64,000 nt of DNA from Sphaerolaimus hirsutus (GCA_964036195.1 OZ038451.1:10544529-10608528); one strand, 5' to 3'. Positions 30,481 to 43,632 are shown, counted from the first letter of the stretch. Translations and numbers: made by a program. The notes: a model not told the origin generated them from the sequence alone.

Positions 30481-31413
30481 TAGGGTTCAAACGATATATC
30501 GTATCGAATATCGAATATCGGATATCGACCATTTTTTAATATCGAATGTCGAATATCGATATCGAAAATTTTGAAAAAATATCGAATATCGAATATCGAT
30601 ATCGAAAATTTTGAAAAAATATCGAATATCAAATATCGATATCGAAAATTTTGAAAAAATATCGAATATCGATATCGAATATCGACCATATTTTCGATAT
30701 ATCAAACCTGTATAATGTCCTTAATTAAGTTATTATTTTTGTTTTGAGATATTTGTGATTAATTTGATTTGCTTATAGTATCTAAGTTGATGAGTAAAAG
30801 TAAAGTATTTAATGTTATCTTTGTTGGAGTGCTTACTCCACATTTCTTGTATTTGGTTGGCCACATACCTACTGAACTACCTACCTCATATTTGAAGCCA
30901 GAAAATGCTGATATGCTGCTTTTTTGCAACATGCCCTTAAACAATTGGGTTATAAGTATGAATTGTTATATCTACCAATTTTGGTTTGTCTGATACAATT
31001 TGATTCGTCATGTTTTTTCTTCGATTTTTTCATTCTGACCATTGTAAACCTTGTTAAAATCAATTGTACTTTTCAGTAAAGAGATAATCAACCATGTTTG
31101 CAACCATATGAAAATACAACATGCTGCTTGAAATATGCCTTGCTATACCAAAAGCTAAATATCGAATATCGAAAATATCGAAATATCGATATCGAATATC
31201 GACCATTTTTTAGTATCGAATATCGAATATCGATATCGAGGGTCCATACCGTATCGAATATCGATATCGAAAATTTCGAAAAACTATCGGATATCGAATA
31301 TCGATATCGAAAATTTTGAAAAAATATCAAATATCGAATATCGATATCGAAAATTTTGAAAAAATATCGAATATCGAATATCGATATCGAAAAGTGATAT
31401 CGTTTGAACCCTA
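30481..31413. mobile_element. hAT-like MITE with I-family ends and ATATCG core, TSD GTTTTTTT
   Basis: It runs from TAGGGTTCAAACGATAT to ATATCGTTTGAACCCTA, flanked by GTTTTTTT at 30473-30480 and 31414-31421. Arrays of ATCGAATATCGATATCG occupy about 200 bp at each end. The middle (30710-31155) shows no recognisable gene. The homologous positions at 31915, 32415 and 38085 are empty. Confidence 0.88.
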
Positions 31414-31420
31414 GTTTTTT

Positions 31421-33345
31421 TTGCTTATTTTCAGCTATTCTTGACATTTGCACAAAATGCCAAATTTTTTCACACTTTGATGACATATGACTCACTTACA
31501 GTATGTATAAAAAGTGAATTTGTGAAGTGAAGTGAATTAGTTAAGTTAATTAAATGTGAGAGTGTGCGAAGCTGCAAATGTGAGAGTGCGCAAAGCTGCA
31601 AATGTGAGAGTGCGCGAAGCTGCAAATGTGAGAGTGCGTGAAGCTAGAAATGTGAGAGTGTGCCAAGCTGTAAACATGTGAGAGTGCGCGAATCTGCAAA
31701 TGTGAGAGTGCGCGAAGCTGCAAATGTGAGAGTGCATGAAGCTAGAAATGTGAGAGTGTGCCAAGCTGTAAACATGTGAGAGTGAGCGAAATGGTACATG
31801 TGAGAGTGAACAAAATGGTAAATGTGAGAGTGAGCGAAATGGTACATGTGATACATTTACACATAGACATGTGAGAGTGTGCAAAACGTGACAATTCCAA
31901 ATTCATATGTCATCTGTTTTTTTTGCTTATTTTCAGCTATTCTTGACATTTGCACAAAATGCCAAATTTTTTCACACTTTGATGACCTATGACTCACTTA
32001 CAGTAGGTATAAAAAGTGAATTTGTGAAGTGAAGTGAATTAGTTAAGTTAATTAAATGTGAGAGTGTGCGAAGCTGCAAATGTTAGAGTGCGCAAAGCTG
32101 CAAATGTGAGAGTGCGCGAAGCTGCAAATGTGAGAGTGCGTGAAGCTAGAAATGTGAGAGTGTGCCAAGCTGTAAACATGTGAGAGTGCGCGAATCTGCA
32201 AATGTGAGAGTGCGCGAAGCTGCAAATGTGAGAGTGCATGAAGCTAGAAATGTGAGAGTGTGCCAAGCTGTAAACATGTGAGAGTGAGCGAAATGGTACA
32301 TGTGAGAGTGAACAAAATGGTAAATGTGAGAGTGAGCGAAATGGTACATGTGATACATTTACACATAGACATGTGAGAGTGTGCAAAACGTGACAATTCC
32401 AAATTCATATGTCATCTGTTTTTTTGTGCTTATTTTCAGCTATTCTTGACATTTGCACAAAATGCCAAATTTTTTCACACTTTGATGACCTATGACTCAC
32501 TTACAGTAGGTATAAAAAGTGAATTTGTGAAGTGAAGTGAATTAGTTAAGTTAATTAAATGTGAGAGTGTGCGAAGCTGCAAATGTTAGAGTGCGCAAAG
32601 CTGCAAATGTGAGAGTGCGCGAAGCTGCAAATGTGAGAGTGCGTGAAGCTAGAAATGTGAGAGTGTGCCAAGCTGTAAACATGTGAGAGTGCGCGAATCT
32701 GCAAATGTGAGAGTGCGCGAAGCTGCAAATGTGAGAGTGCATGAAGCTAGAAATGTGAGAGTGTGCCAAGCTGTAAACATGTGAGAGTGAGCGAAATGGT
32801 ACATGTGAGAGTGAACAAAATGGTAAATGTGAGAGTGAGCGAAATGGTACATGTGATACATTTACACATAGACATGTGAGAGTGTGCAAAACGTGACAAT
32901 TCCAAAGTCATACATCATCTGTTTTTTTGCTTATTTTCAGCTATTCTTGACATTTGCACAAAATGCTAAATTTTTTCACACTTTGATGACCTATGACTCA
33001 CTTACAGTAGGTATAAAAAGTGAATTTGTGAAGTGAAGTGAATTAGTTAAATGTGAATAGTTAAATGTTAGTTAAAAGTTAATTAAATGTGAGAGTGCGC
33101 GAAGCTGCAAACGTGAGAGTGCGCGAAGCTGCAAACGTGAGAGTGCGCGAATCTGCAAATGTGAGAGTGCGCGAAGCTGCAAACGTGAGAGTGCGCGAAG
33201 CTGCAAACGTGAGAGTGCGCGAATCTGCAAATGTGAGAGTGCGCGAGGCTGCAAATGTGAGAGTGTGCGAAGCTGCAAACGTGAGAGTGCGCGAATCTGC
33301 AAATGTGAGAGTGCGCGAATCTGCAAATGTGAGAGTGTGCGAAGC
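31421..33345. repeat. 502-bp higher-order tandem repeat
   Basis: Units start at GCTTATTTTCAGCTATTC at 31423, 31925, 32428 and 32929, so the period is 501-503 bp. Each has a non-repetitive spacer followed by about 12 GTGAGAGTG units. The first three are nearly identical; the fourth has a different order of short units. Confidence 0.9.
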
Positions 33346-33885
33346 TGAATTTTTTCACACTTTGATGACCTATGACTCACTTACAGTAGGTATAAAAAGT
33401 GAATTTGTGAAGTGAAGTGAATTAGTTAAATGTGAATAGTTAAATGTTAGTTAAAAGTTAATTAAATGTGAGAGTGCGCGAAGCTGCAAATGTGAGAGTG
33501 TGCGAAGCTGCAAACGTGAGAGTGCGCGAATCTGCAAATGTGAGAGTGCGCGAAGCTGCAAATGTGAGAGTGCGCGAATCTGCAAATGTGAGAGTGCGCG
33601 AAGCTGCAAATGTGAGAGTGTGTGAAGCTGCAAATGTGAGAGTGCGCGAAGCTAGAAGTGTGAGAGTGTGCGAAGCTGTAAACATGAGAGTGAGCACAAT
33701 GGTAAAAATGTAAGAGTGAGCAAAATGGTAAATGTGAGAGTGAGCAAAATGGTAAATGTGAGAGTGAGTGAAATGGTACATGTGAGAGTGGGCAAGATGT
33801 TAAATGTGAGAGTGCACAAAATAGTAAATGTGAGAGTGAGCAAAATGGTAAATGTGAGAGTGAGCAAAATGGTAAACAGTAGGGG
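33346..33885. repeat. Partial spacer and 24-bp minisatellite array
   Basis: A truncated spacer (TTTTTTCACACTTTGATG) is followed from 33468 by GTGAGAGTGCGC units and then AAAATGGTAAAT-type units. Confidence 0.8.
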
Positions 33886-34773
33886 GAGTTGTTTGAGGGA
33901 AGGGGCAAAAGGGTAAATACATTTTCCTGGAAAAAAAAGTTGTTTTTAGCTATTCTTGACATTTGCACAAAATGCCAATTTTCACACTTTGATGACCGAT
34001 GACTCACTCACAGTGGGTATTAAACGGGAATTACACAAACGTTCAAAAGAATGGATGATTTTCAGAAAATAAAATTAATTATAATGTTATACAATCTCTA
34101 AAAGTAAAAATTTCATTCATTAACCTCTAAAAACCGCAGGAAAATAGCAATAAGTATCAATAATTTAGCATATGATTTATTATTTCACATTGGTCACATT
34201 TATTACATAACATCAGCTTCTTGTGACCATTGTGTAAAACGTGTGATGCAGCTAGTAAATTTAAATGATAAATACAAAACGTAAATGTGTAAATTCTTTA
34301 GTACAGTGAAGGGTGGGGGACCTTTGCCCCCACAGCTACTCAGTAGTGGTTTGGCAGACCTCCGAAAATACTGAACAACTTTTTTAGCCGGTGCCTCGCA
34401 CCACTGTATAAGCGCTTGGCCCTCCAACGCGCTCAAGCCACTCAAAATGTAAAGTAAAAAAGTCAGATCATTGATCATTGTGACGTTTAAATTCACTAGT
34501 TTGTGTGTGTTTTGCCTGTTTTTTTTTGCCTATTTTTTTCAACTTTTTCCAATTTTTAGCTTTTCTCCATTTTCTACCCATCTATGCCTTGAAAAAGCAT
34601 ATACTGTATTTCCTCGATGCACTGTTAGCGAAAAAATTTTGTCCTGTAAAATGTCAATTTTAAATAAAAAGGAGAAGTTTTTTTGACTGAAATTTTGACA
34701 CTATCTATGACAATTGACAATTTCTTAGGACATGAATCTAGATGAATGTTGGCACTTGCCCCTGCACGTAGCT
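33886..34773. other. AT-rich spacer, nothing recognised
   Basis: It contains one more ACACTTTGATGACC spacer fragment near 33985 and otherwise shows no gene, RNA or clear element boundary. Confidence 0.5.
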
Positions 34774-36045
34774 AAATATTATTTACACTGGCAGCAGTCC
34801 CCGCTAGCTTTTTGTGTGTATTTTCTTTAAGTTGGGTAGAAACACCAATCTGACTAAAATAATTATATCTACTTTTTCTTTTCTGTTCTTGTTCTTTTCA
34901 CAAAAGCATTGAAAAACATGTTATTGAACATTTCTGAGCAAAAGTAGACTTGGTGCCAACAGTTGTGTAAGTATTTTCCAAACAAATTTATTGTGCGACA
35001 TTTGCACACAATGGCAAAATGTTTGCAAAATACAGAAAAATCGCTGGCGCCAAGGCTACTTTTGTTCAAAAATGTTCCATAACATGTTTTACAATGCTTT
35101 TGTGCAAAAAAACAGACAGCAAAAACAAATATAAATATTCTAAACGGTTGCAGTTTTATTATGTTTTAAAAAAAATACTGGAACATTTTCAAGTGAATGT
35201 GGCCTTGGCACCAGCATTTTTGTTACTGTTTTCTTGAAAACTTAAAGAAACCACAATTGATAAAAATATATATTTTTATCTACCTATTTTTTGTTGTCTG
35301 TTTTTTTGCACAAAAGCATTGAAAATCATGTCATAGAACATTTCCAAGCAAAAGTAGACTTGGCGCCAGCATGTTTATGAGTATTTTCTTCAAGACAGAA
35401 AGAAATGGCAGTTGACCAAAATATTTATAATTATTTTTGATGTCTGTTTTTTTGCACAAAAGCATTGAAAAACATGCCATGAAAGATTTCCAAGCTAAAG
35501 TAGTTTTGGCGCCAGCATTTTTGTGTGTATTTTCTTTAAGTCGGGTAGAAACACCAATCTGACTAAAATAATTATATCTACTTTTTGTTTTCTGTTTTTT
35601 TTTTCTTCACAAAAGCATTGAAAAACATGTTATTGAACATTTCTGAGCAAAAGTAGACTTGGTGCCAACAGTTGTGTAAGTATTTTCCAAACAAATTTAT
35701 TGTGCGACATTTGCACACAATGGCAAAATTTGCAAAATACAGAAAAATGCTGGCGCCAAGGCTACTTTTGTTCAAAAATGTTCCATAACATGTTTTACAA
35801 TTTTTGTGCAAAAAAAAGACAACAAAAACAAATATAAATATTCTAGATGATTACGATTTCTTTCCATCTTGAAGAAAATTCTCACATTTTTTTCACATTG
35901 CTCACATAGCATTTGCGATCAAAAATACAGGCAATTGCAAAGGAAAATGAAGGGGCACTGCGAACGAAAATTCTGGGGGCTCTGCGAACGAAAATTCTGG
36001 GGGCTCTGCGAACGAAAATTCTGGCAAATTGCACTATAACGCGGG
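34774..36045. repeat. Repeat block R2: satellite with units in both orientations
   Basis: Units of roughly 150 bp contain GCATTGAAAAACATG and GTAGACTTGGTGCCAAC in one orientation (34905, 35310, 35460, 35610) and their complement (TGGCGCCAAGGCTAC) at 35045 and 35750. It ends with three 24-bp units around TCTGCGAACGAAAATTC. Repeated at 38375-39665. Confidence 0.8.
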
Positions 36046-38174
36046 CTGCAAATGGCCAAGTTGTTGCTTATTTTTAAAAAGGCTGCTTTTGTGCTCAATT
36101 GAGAGTTCATGGTGTGGCTTATGCTCTTTTGGGCACAATATATAGGTTTTTTAAAAAGCGGCGCAGCGCTAGTGCTAAATGGGTCAAAGGTGTCTATAAG
36201 CTCCCCATATATTTGTGTATACCTAAATGCATTGAATACTTGAATTAGAGTTTATACACGTTAAATTCTTTCATATTTATTATTATTTGTCAAATAATAA
36301 ATCGTTCCGATAAACATGACACATTTAAATATTTAACAGTTTAGAAAAAATTCCGTATTTTTTGAATAATTTTGCTGGGAAACAAACTTTTTTAGCATGA
36401 TTATTTAAATAAATTGGACCGTTTTGGCAGGGGTTAAAATTCCACAAAATGTTTATCTTCACATTTCACATTGTTATAAAAAACACTGTTCATGTGTTAC
36501 ATTTGCTCAAAATGGTATTTGAAATTAGGTAATAATCATTACAGTTGTTAAAAGTAACCAAATTTATGCAAAGTATATGTATAAGTGATTAGTATTAATA
36601 TTTATGATAATAGAGTTGTTTACAATTAATATACATACCTTTGACAAAAATTAAATTATTTATTTTATTCTTTTATTCATTTTTATCAGCTTAGAACATG
36701 AAAAAATGTTCAGAAAACATAATCAATGACATACATTTTGCCCATTTTTGAATTAAGATTCACTAGTCCCAGTAAAATTCAAAGTTTTTTGTCCCTGTAA
36801 AATGTTACATTGGCTGTTGAATTAGGTATGGTGTGAAGTGGCATTTCTCAAGTGGCTTTTCTCAAGTGTTTTCTGCTGGCACAAATATAATATCAATTTT
36901 ACTTTTGGAGTTTTCACAAAGAAATTTCAAATGAAATGTGCATATTTTGCATCAATATTACAGCATGTTATTACATTTGCACATAATGCTCATTTTTAGT
37001 TTCATGACAAAAATTTCCTTTACAGTATTGTTTCTTGACATTTTGTCTAAAATTGAATGGTTTTTAATAACCATTCCCAGGTTCACTGGTGACTCTGGTG
37101 CAGAGTTGTTAAAAGTATCAAACTTTTTCTAAGTATACATAAACATAAAGTATTTATTTATTACTCAGCCCTGAGTGAGTACAGAAAATGTAAAGTAAAA
37201 TTTTATACTTTTACTCATGAGTAAACATGAGTAAAATACTTTTTGAACCACAAAATTCTAATCAAGTATTATTGACCAATTTTTCCTATCAAAGCCAAGC
37301 CTATCAAAAATGCATTTTTTACGAAAATGAATGAAATGTCATGATAGGAGACTGCGTGAAATGGAGAATCTGAGACTGTGCGAAATGAAGAATCTGAGAC
37401 TGTGTGAAATGGAGAATCTGAGACTGTGTGAAATGAAAATCTGAGACTGTGTGAAATAAAAATCTGAGACTGTGCGAAATGAAAATCTGAGACTGTGCAA
37501 ATGAAGAATCTGAGACTGTGCGAAATGAAGAATCTGAGACTGTGCGAAATGAATAATCTGAGACTGTGCGAAATGAAAATCTGAGACTGTGTGAAATGAA
37601 TAATCTGAGACTGTGTGAAATGAATAATCTGAGACTGTGCAAAATGGAGAATCTGAGACTGTGCGAAATGAAGGATCTGAGACTGTGAAGTGTGAGGATC
37701 TGAGACTGTGTGAAATGGAGAATCTGGGACTATGCGAAATGGAGAATCTGAGACTGTGCTAAAATGGAAGAATCTGAGACTGTGCAAAATGAAGAATCTG
37801 AGACTGTGAAGTGTGAGGATCTGAGACTGCGTGAGATGGAGATGTGAGAGTGCGCGAAGCTAGAAATGTGAGAGTGCGCGAAGCTGTAAACATGAGAGTG
37901 AGCACAATGGTAAAAATGTACGAGTGAGCAAAATGGTAAATGTGAGAGTGAGCAAAATGGTAAATGTGAGAGTGAGTGAAATGGTACATGTGAGAGTGAG
38001 CGAAATGGTACATGTGATACATTTACACATAGACATGTGAGAGTGTGCAAAACGTGACAATTCCAAATTCATACGTCATCTGTTTTTTTTGCTTATTTTC
38101 AGCTATTCTTGACATTTGCACAAAATGCCAAATTTTTTCACACTTTGATGACATATGACTCACTTACAGTATGT
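36046..38174. repeat. Repeat block R1, second copy, running into the gap
   Basis: Homologous to 27821-30480 and then to 31423-31506 without the ATATCG-core element. The 23-bp array is at 37340-37843. It stops at the N run. Confidence 0.88.
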
Positions 38175-38374
38175 NNNNNNNNNNNNNNNNNNNNNNNNNN
38201 NNNNNNNNNNNNNNNNNNNNNNNNNNNNNNNNNNNNNNNNNNNNNNNNNNNNNNNNNNNNNNNNNNNNNNNNNNNNNNNNNNNNNNNNNNNNNNNNNNNN
38301 NNNNNNNNNNNNNNNNNNNNNNNNNNNNNNNNNNNNNNNNNNNNNNNNNNNNNNNNNNNNNNNNNNNNNNNNNN
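38175..38374. other. Assembly gap of exactly 200 N
   Basis: The left edge matches position 31506 and the right edge position 34774 of the first repeat unit. If the second unit has the same structure, about 3.3 kb are missing and 200 is a placeholder length. Confidence 0.95.
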
Positions 38375-39665
38375 AAATATTATTTACACTGGCAGCAGTC
38401 CCCGCTAGCTTTTTGTGTGTATTTTCTTTAAGTTGGGTAGAAACACCAATCTGACTAAAATAATTATATCTACTTTTTCTTTTCTGTTCTTGTTCTTTTC
38501 ACAAAAGCATTGAAAAACATGTTATTGAACATTTCTGAGCAAAAGTAGACTTGGTGCCAACAGTTGTGTAAGTATTTTCCAAACAAATTTATTGTGCGAC
38601 ATTTGCACACAATGGCAAAATGTTTGCAAAATACAGAAAAATCGCTGGCGCCAAGGCTACTTTTGTTCAAAAATGTTCCATAACATGTTTTACAATGCTT
38701 TTGTGCAAAAAAAACAGACAGCAAAAACAAATATAAATATTCTAAACGGTTGCAGTTTTATTATGTTTTAAAGAAAATACTGGAACATTTTCAAGTAAAT
38801 GTGGCCTTGGCACCAGCATTTTTGTTACTGTTTTCTTGAAAACTTAAAGAAACCACAATTGATAAAAATATATATTTTTATCTACCTATTTTTTGTTGTC
38901 TGTTTTTTTGCACAAAAGCATTGAAAATCATGTCATAGAACATTTCCAAGCAAAAGTAGACTTGGCGCCAGCATGTTTATGAGTATTTTCTTCAAGACAT
39001 AAAGAAATGGCAGTTGACCAAAATATTTATAATTATTTTTGATGTCTGTTTTTTTGCACAAAAGCATTGAAAAACATGTCATGAAAGATTTCCAAGCTAA
39101 AGTAGTTTTGGCGCCAGCATTTTTGTATTTTCTTTAAGTCGGGTAGAAACACCAATCCGACTAAAATAATTATATCTACTTTTTGTTTTCTGTTTTTTTT
39201 TCTTCACAAAAGCATTGAAAAACATGTTATTGAACATTTCTGAGCAAAAGTAGACTTGGTGCCAACAGTTGTGTAAGTATTTTCCAAACAAATTTATTGT
39301 GCGACATTTGCACACAATGGCAAAATTTGCAAAATACAGAAAAATGCTGGCGCCAAGGCTACTTTTGTTCAAAAATGTTCAATAACATGTTTTACAATTT
39401 TTGTGCAAAAAAAAGACAACAAAAACAAATATAAATATTCTAGATGATTACGATTTCTTTCCATCTTGAAGAAAATTCTCACATTTTTTTCACATTGCTC
39501 ACATAGCATTTGCGATCAAAAATACAGGCAATTGCAAAGGAAAATGAAGGGGCACTGCGAACAAAAATTCTGGGGGCTCTGCGAACGAAAATTCTGGGGG
39601 CTCTGCGAACGAAAATTCTGGGGGCTCTGCGAACGAAAATTCTGGCAAATTGCACTATAACGCGG
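38375..39665. repeat. Repeat block R2, second copy
   Basis: Homologous to 34774-36045, with four instead of three of the TCTGCGAACGAAAATTC 24-bp units at its end. Confidence 0.85.
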
Positions 39666-40532
39666 GATTGAATCCCGTTCAAATCCTTAGAGGGATCAAA
39701 TCTCGTTCGAATCACTAGAGGGATCGAATCCCATTGAAATCCTTAGAGGGATCGAATCTCGTTTGCGCCCTTTTTTCTGTCGCTTTTAAATCACTAGACA
39801 CCTGGGGGCAGTTCCGCTGAGACGAAATTGCATCATTTATGCGTCAATTTTACTGTTCTCTACATTTGCACACAATCGCTCTGCGCATGCTAGTTTGCAG
39901 CTGAAATTTATTGGAGTTAGGGATTGTGTTTGACAGGCTGCAGCTTTTTCCAGGGGCCAGTCCTGCACCCTGTGAACATAATGTAAATGTTGACTGTCTA
40001 GAATTTGTCAAAAATTGAATACATTTTACAGTGTCTTTTACATGACATTTGACACTCTACAGGGTTTATTACATCATGACATATGACATTTTACAGGGTC
40101 TTTTACACTTTACAGGGTTCAATACATTTTACAGGGTCTTTTACATGACATTTGACACTTTACGGGGTTTATTACATCATGACATATGACATTTTACAGG
40201 TTTTTTTACACTTTACAGGGTTCAATACATTTTACAGGGTCTTTTACATGACATTTGACACTTTACAGGGTTTATTACATCATGACATACCGTATTTCCT
40301 TGAAATACCCCCCCCAGATTGCCTTTTTTCTCCCTTTTTCCTTCTAAAGCTTGAAAAACTCCATATAGGTATTGAACCCCTACGACCCCCCCTCCAAAAA
40401 CATCAAATATACACATGATTTGTGATGGAATGGCGCCATTTGAGGGCGCCAAAGTAAGCCGCACCATGGCGCCCTTCTACTACTTTTGCTACTTGTTCAC
40501 CGGGTTGTCTTGTGCACCGACACACCCCCTTT
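39666..40532. repeat. Unique spacer, F-like array and GGCGCC fragment before copy 2
   Basis: Short repeats of GATCGAATC type (39665-39760) are followed by TTTTACAGGG and TTTGACACTTTACAGGG repeats with a period near 110 bp (40010-40285), an L-like CCGTATTTCCTTGAAATACC (40290) and a GGCGCC piece (40430-40475). No gene was recognised. Confidence 0.55.
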
Positions 40533-40852
40533 TTGTTGCCGCTCTTAGGGTTCAATCAGAATTGACTTTTCGGGATGGGGATTGGGGTCACGGGATCGGG
40601 ATTACTTTTTTGAATTTTCGGGATGAGGATTTTTGAAAACCTTCAAATATACATATTTGATTTTTCACAAAAAAATGAAAACATACTTGGATGCCAGAGG
40701 AGAAGCATAAAATTCACATCTGAGCTTTCCGTTCACATTTCTCAGTGAAAAATATCCTTTGACAATTTTGACAAATTTTACTGGGATCGCCGTGATCATG
40801 ATTATGGAATTTTGTCACTATAACCGCTTTTCTAAATGCAACGTTAATTCAG

Positions 40853-42901
40853 GTGCTCCGGCTGATGTGCCTTCACTCGTTGATCGGCGACGGGCTCAAA
40901 GCCAAAGTGCTCGATTCCTACCGAACCAAATTCGTGCAGGTGGCCGCACTTTTCAATCATCAATGGCGACCCACGCAGTAGTTGACACATGTGTGTCAAC
41001 TTGTTTGTGTCAACTCAAATTTCGGCTCCGCGAGTCGCGCTGCGATCTTCCAATGCACGTGCCGTAATATTTATGTTTCAACATTGCTGCATGTGCATTT
41101 GGAGATCGCTCTGCGACACGCGTAACCGAAACCTAAGTTGACACAAACCAGTTGACATGTGTCAACTAGTGTGTTCTCCACCAACAGCCAACAACACCCC
41201 CTTCAATTTACCCCCCCCCCCCCTGCAGAGCTACGGCTACGAACTGGTAGACGACCTTATCAACCTGCAGCGGGCGGGTATACTGCGCGAGCGCGCCGCC
41301 GCCCCCAAAAGCATGCCCTTCAGCTACCCCTCCCTGAACGATTCCGGTCCATCCAGGAAGGGGGATAGTTCGCCCGTTTGTGGAGTGGGTCAGGTGAAGA
41401 AACAGTTGCGACTGCTTGTTGAGGGGGTCGATGAACAGGTGTGTTTTTGTTATGTGTTCGTTTTTTTGCATATGCAGTTGATTGTGGTGGGAGCGGTGTT
41501 TGTTGCAGATGTGGTCAACTGAAACGCGTTTTACAGTGAAATTACCATATCCCATCTGAATAAAAATCTAAGATTTTTTCTCTATATTTGCATTGCTCCA
41601 TTTATTGGGGCGTTTGGTATACAATTATACAGGTTATTCTATTCAGCAAACTACGGTCCCATTCTTTCTTTATTAAATTTTCATACGTTCAGTGTGGTCT
41701 TTCAAACTTTTCGCTACTCAATAAACAAGGCAAGTAAGCATGATTTCAACCATTCTGATGCCAGTCCCGCACCTTGTAAAGTGTCAAAGGTCGTGTAAAA
41801 TGTCGCATATTGTGTAAACTGTCGCGCAAACTGTCTATTGTCATTCAAAATGTCAAAAGTTCAGTAATGCAATTTTGTATTTTTATTGCCGCTTGACAGG
41901 GTGCGGCACTGCTCCCTGGTTTGGCGTGACACTCTCAACCATGCCAATGTACACATCTATAACCTGCATCTGCCATGCCCGCAGAAGCCGACCGACTGCG
42001 CGTACTCGTACAGCGGGTGGGCGCCGGTGCTGGGTCGGCTGCTGGAGGCGCTGCTGGGCGGCTGGTCGCAGCCGCACCTGCTCGACGCCGTCAAGTCGCT
42101 GCCCGGCGCCATGGAAGTCAACTTGCGTGGGTTCTTGTGTGTGTGTGTGTACATTGGTGTGGGTGGTTGCCCGAATTGGTTCGGTTGGCACCTGGCTACT
42201 GATTTGCATTGAAAAACTCTTTTGGGAGCTTTATATTTGAAAAAACGTTAGAAAAAAAATCGTCAGATTATATTTTTATTTGCCAGAATTTTCAGATTTA
42301 CTTAATTATTCTTCATTTTGAGTGATTTTCTGAGATTAAAAAAATAACATTTTTATGTATTTATATTTATTTTTCCGACTAGAGTTGATAATATTTTCTC
42401 AAAATCACCCTATCCTATCAATGCTACTACCTATATTTGATTTTCTTGGAAGCGACAGTATCAATCCCTGATTTTTTTAAGTGAAAATTTTACTTTTCAC
42501 ATTTTACCCTTACTATAAAGACTTTGAATTTCCACGCCGCCCCACATTTCAGCTTGCGAAAGCGACGCCGCAAGCAAATCGGCCCCAGATCCCGGTGCCA
42601 CAGATCGCCGGCCGTCCGTGCTCATGATCGTGATCGGTGGGATCACATTTGGTGAGATGTCCGCGCTACGAATGGTTGCCAGGCAGAGGGGTGAGTCGAC
42701 GGATCGTGTCCCTGTAGTCATGTAAACCCGCCAGTCATGTATTATTTTTTTTGGGGGGGGGTAGCAACGATGGAGTAAACTTTTTTATGACCATTTCGCT
42801 GTTTCGCAGGATTCAATTTGATGGTTGTAACGACGAGCGTGATAAATGGGGAGCGATTTTTGGAACAGTTTCACACGTTGCTGCCGGATGGTATGATGTG
42901 A
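40853..42901 (+). pseudogene. VPS33A: VPS33A 3' fragment (exons 8-12), 5'-truncated duplicate
   Basis: Exons 40853-40939, 41229-41438, 41985-42126, 42553-42690 and 42810-42901 match exons 8-12 of the full gene in length, phase and splice sites, including the stop. The first seven exons are absent: upstream of 40533 the sequence is unrelated repeat. Alone it would lack the N-terminal SM-domain parts, so it cannot make a normal protein. The reading frames are intact, which suggests either a recent duplication or that this is the other haplotype joined at an assembly junction. Confidence 0.88.
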
Positions 42902-43211
42902 TATTTGACTTATTTCGTTAAGTATTAATGTTATCGTTGGCAAATGTACAAATGGGCACGCCAATGGCCTTACTGTGGTTTTAGTGTCGGTTTGTGCACC
43001 GCTGCGCATGTGAGCCGTTGCAACTGCATGTTAATTGCTAAATTTCATTACAGCGATCTATTATTGAAAGGCTGTGATATTCCTTCCTTTCCCGCATTCG
43101 AGTGTGCTGAAAAATATATAGGTGCCTGCCCTATATATACTTTGTTTTATGAAGATTATATTTGTATTTGATTTTATTATCGACGAAATATCTGCTTAAT
43201 CTAAATGTATT

Positions 43212-43439
43212 GGCGCTGCGCACACTAGTTTACCAAATTCTTAGTTTACCGTTAGTAAACTCATTTTTCAGCTTCTGAGTGCATCTGAGTTTACTGGAAT
43301 GTGTTATTTTTCATCAACAATCTCCATCAACTGTAGTTGACGAACAGCTCATTCCGGTAAACACAAATGCGCTTAGAAGCTGTAAAATGAGTTTACCAAT
43401 TTCTTAGTTTACCGTTAGTAAACTAGTGTGTGCAGCCGC
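43212..43439. mobile_element. CTAG-type MITE, family E, copy 2 only, TSD ATT
   Basis: The termini are GGCGCTGCGCACACTAG and the complement of GCGGCTGCACACACTAG, with ATT at 43209-43211 and 43440-43442. Copy 1 has the empty site ATATATTGATACATTG near 14713. Each end has an AGTTTACC...GTAAACT hairpin. Confidence 0.88.
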
Positions 43440-43632
43440 ATTGATACATGGAATTTTTGTTATCGATCACGATACGATAATAATATGAATGATCGCTACT
43501 TCAGACAAGTAAATATGTTAATATTTGGCAATTAAATAGTTTGCGTTTTATATCGCTGCACTCTGTCTGCTTATCATGTAACCTCCAATCATTTTCCCCT
43601 CTGTTCAAATAAAAAATGCGCAGAAGCCAAAA

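Noticed and set aside
33083-33415. Open frames on both strands with VREAANVR and FAHSHICS repeats
   Set aside because: The unit is 24 bp, a multiple of three, so frames remain open by construction.
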